A DNA stretch of 29,587 bases from Lachnospiraceae bacterium UBA7784 (GTDB taxonomy: Bacteria; Bacillota; Clostridia; Lachnospirales; Lachnospiraceae). Below, one piece after another: positions 28,547 through 29,587 of the stretch (positions are counted from its first letter, which is position 1; every line of letters starts with the position of its first letter). The stretch spans positions 1-29,587 of the forward strand of contig DLDA01000032.1 in NCBI GenBank assembly GCA_002480925.1, given 5' to 3'. Position numbers and translations under genes: made by a program. The notes below the pieces were generated by a model. That model was not told the origin of the DNA, searched no databases, and saw only the letters and a program-made list of their open reading frames with translations.

Positions 28547-29587
28547 CTATGATATCTTCGAAAACAGTGCCTGTATCTCCTCCGGTGTCATCATCCTGTT
28601 AGGATCTCCCTGACTCTCCAGAGTCTTGTCTGGCTCTGCATCTGCTTCCTTCTTGTCCTCTTCAGACTCTTTTCCTGTGTCAGGGGCCTTCTCTTCTTCC
28701 TCTGTCTTCTCAGATATATCCTCTGACTTTGTCGACTGTGCGAACAGGGCTGCTATTTCTTCAGGTGAAAGGCGTTTATTTGGATCATAGTCACTATCAT
28801 CGTCTATCTCTTCGGTCTTTTCCTCTTGTGAAGGGATATCCTCTGTCAGGTCCTTACCAGACTCTACGGCCTTATCCTGCCCAACCGATGCTTCCTGCCC
28901 TGTCTGTTTTGCAGTATTATCCTTATCTTCTACTGAATCGTCCTGCTGATCTGATACAGACATTTGGCTGCCGTCAGCTGTTTCTGTCTCGTCGGCAAGA
29001 TCTGCCTGCTCAGTTTCATCTTTATCATCTGAAAAGATATCTCCTGTCAGATCGGTTTCGTCAAAGACAGGCTCTCCGCTATCTTCTGTGGCCTCCTGAT
29101 TTTCATTCACAGTCTCCTTTATATCATCAGCTGGATCTGTGATCTGATCATCCACAGGCCCGGCAATATCATCTGTAAGATCCAGTTCCTTCTCATCAGG
29201 CACTATGATATCATCCGAAAGACCATTACCGTCCTCCTCTTGCATGATATCATCTGTCTGATCAGACATTTCCGTCTGTGGGGATATATCATCTGTAAGA
29301 TCTGTCTCTTCTGGCGGAATAGTAATTTCATCTGTAATGTCTGGTCCCTCTTCCTCCATGGCTGTATCGCCTGACAGGTCTGCCTCCTCCATCGGCAAAG
29401 TAATATCCTCGTTCTGATCCGACTTTTCTGTCGGCTGGATTACATCTTCACTCAGATCTGCATCATCTGTCAACGAACCATCGTCTTTACTCAGGTCCGC
29501 CTCTTCTGGCTGCAGTCCAATATCATCACTAAGGTCTGCTTCATCCGCCGGCTGGATAATATCCTCTGTCAGATCAGTCTCATCTGT
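28547..29587 (-). CDS. Partial acidic repeat protein with C-terminal FliM-like EIxALF motifs
   Basis: The frame is open to the right edge, so the N-terminus is outside; 346 residues are visible. The N-terminal visible part (about 150 residues) is a tandem array of 13-residue repeats with consensus ExDLTDDIxxPxE. A Glu/Asp/Ser/Thr-rich disordered region follows. Two similar motifs close the protein: DPNKRLSPEEIAALFAQ and, at the very end, DPNRMMTPEEIQALFSKIS. They resemble the N-terminal LSQxEIDALL segment of FliM/FliY, which binds CheY-P, but no flagellar domain is seen. There is no signal or TM segment in the visible part. The product is probably a cytosolic, largely disordered multivalent scaffold, or the tail of a larger protein. 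Function is unknown. Confidence 0.75.
   Translation of the reverse strand, partial: TDETDLTEDIIQPADEADLSDDIGLQPEEADLSKDDGSLTDDADLSEDVIQPTEKSDQNEDITLPMEEADLSGDTAMEEEGPDITDEITIPPEETDLTDDISPQTEMSDQTDDIMQEEDGNGLSDDIIVPDEKELDLTDDIAGPVDDQITDPADDIKETVNENQEATEDSGEPVFDETDLTGDIFSDDKDETEQADLADETETADGSQMSVSDQQDDSVEDKDNTAKQTGQEASVGQDKAVESGKDLTEDIPSQEEKTEEIDDDSDYDPNKRLSPEEIAALFAQSTKSEDISEKTEEEEKAPDTGKESEEDKKEADAEPDKTLESQGDPNRMMTPEEIQALFSKIS
29150..29587 (-). repeat. 39-bp tandem repeat array in the acidic protein gene
   Basis: About eleven consecutive units of 39 bp (a few 42 bp) encode 13-14 residue repeats such as ETDLTDDISPQTE, EADLSGDTAMEEE and ELDLTDDIAGPVD. The Asp-Leu-(Ser/Thr)-Asp-Asp-Ile core is best kept. 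Units are diverged at DNA level, so the array is old, and it continues beyond the window. Confidence 0.85.

Noticed and set aside
29150..29587. Repeat array considered as a CRISPR or DNA satellite
   Set aside because: The periodicity is 39-42 bp with no constant repeat and unique spacers, keeps one reading frame, and encodes a consistent 13-residue acidic motif.

Overview
The window looks like chromosomal DNA of an anaerobic, low-to-moderate GC Gram-positive bacterium of the class Clostridia, most likely a Lachnospiraceae member. The evidence is the gene content and order (yaaR-holB-ricT-trmN6-rsmI, rpsF-ssb-rpsR, gdpP-rplI-dnaB), a clostridial 2[4Fe-4S] ferredoxin, a DUF1858 redox-disulfide protein, MecA, strong GGAGG ribosome binding sites, sigma-A promoters, and a tRNA-Lys without encoded CCA. 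It is mostly core genome; I see no phage, insertion sequence or CRISPR array. Most genes lie on the minus strand. The plus-strand exceptions are mecA, gdpP-rplI-dnaB and the D-Ala-D-Ala carboxypeptidase.

Left part (1-7.3 kb). Strong tandem promoters fire leftward out of the window, probably into an rRNA or tRNA operon. A minus-strand operon then runs GH18 hydrolase - Sua5/TsaC - LMW-phosphatase-like protein (catalytic Cys replaced) - dCMP deaminase - small coiled-coil ORFs. Behind it is a two-gene unit encoding an atypical Ser/Thr kinase fused to a MinD/ParA-like P-loop domain, and a second protein with a ParA-like fold whose P-loop has decayed. mecA is divergent from this unit.

Middle (7.3-17.3 kb). 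A DUF1858 protein with a long structured leader is followed by an MsmK/UgpC-type ABC ATPase with no permeases beside it, then the plus-strand gdpP-rplI-dnaB operon. A ferredoxin follows. Next come an orphan lipoprotein sugar-binding protein, a two-TM protein and a PucR-type regulator in a probable operon, and then rpsF-ssb-rpsR behind an apparent S6:S18 autoregulatory leader. The replication/ribosomal genes, which are one collinear block in Bacillus, are split here onto opposite strands.

Right part (17.3-29.6 kb). One long, tightly overlapping minus-strand operon starts with an AbiEi-like wHTH protein and a divergent AbiEii-like protein. It continues with an Orn/Lys/Arg decarboxylase, a guanylate-kinase-like protein, YaaR, HolB, RicT, TrmN6, RsmI and a sirtuin. 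Divergent from it is a D-Ala-D-Ala carboxypeptidase, which ends at a bidirectional hairpin whose arms contain DnaA boxes. After trmB there is a mosaic palindromic intergenic repeat, then a single tRNA-Lys(CTT) with its own promoter and terminator. The window ends inside a very acidic protein made of 13-residue tandem repeats, with two FliM-like EIxALF motifs at its C-terminal end.
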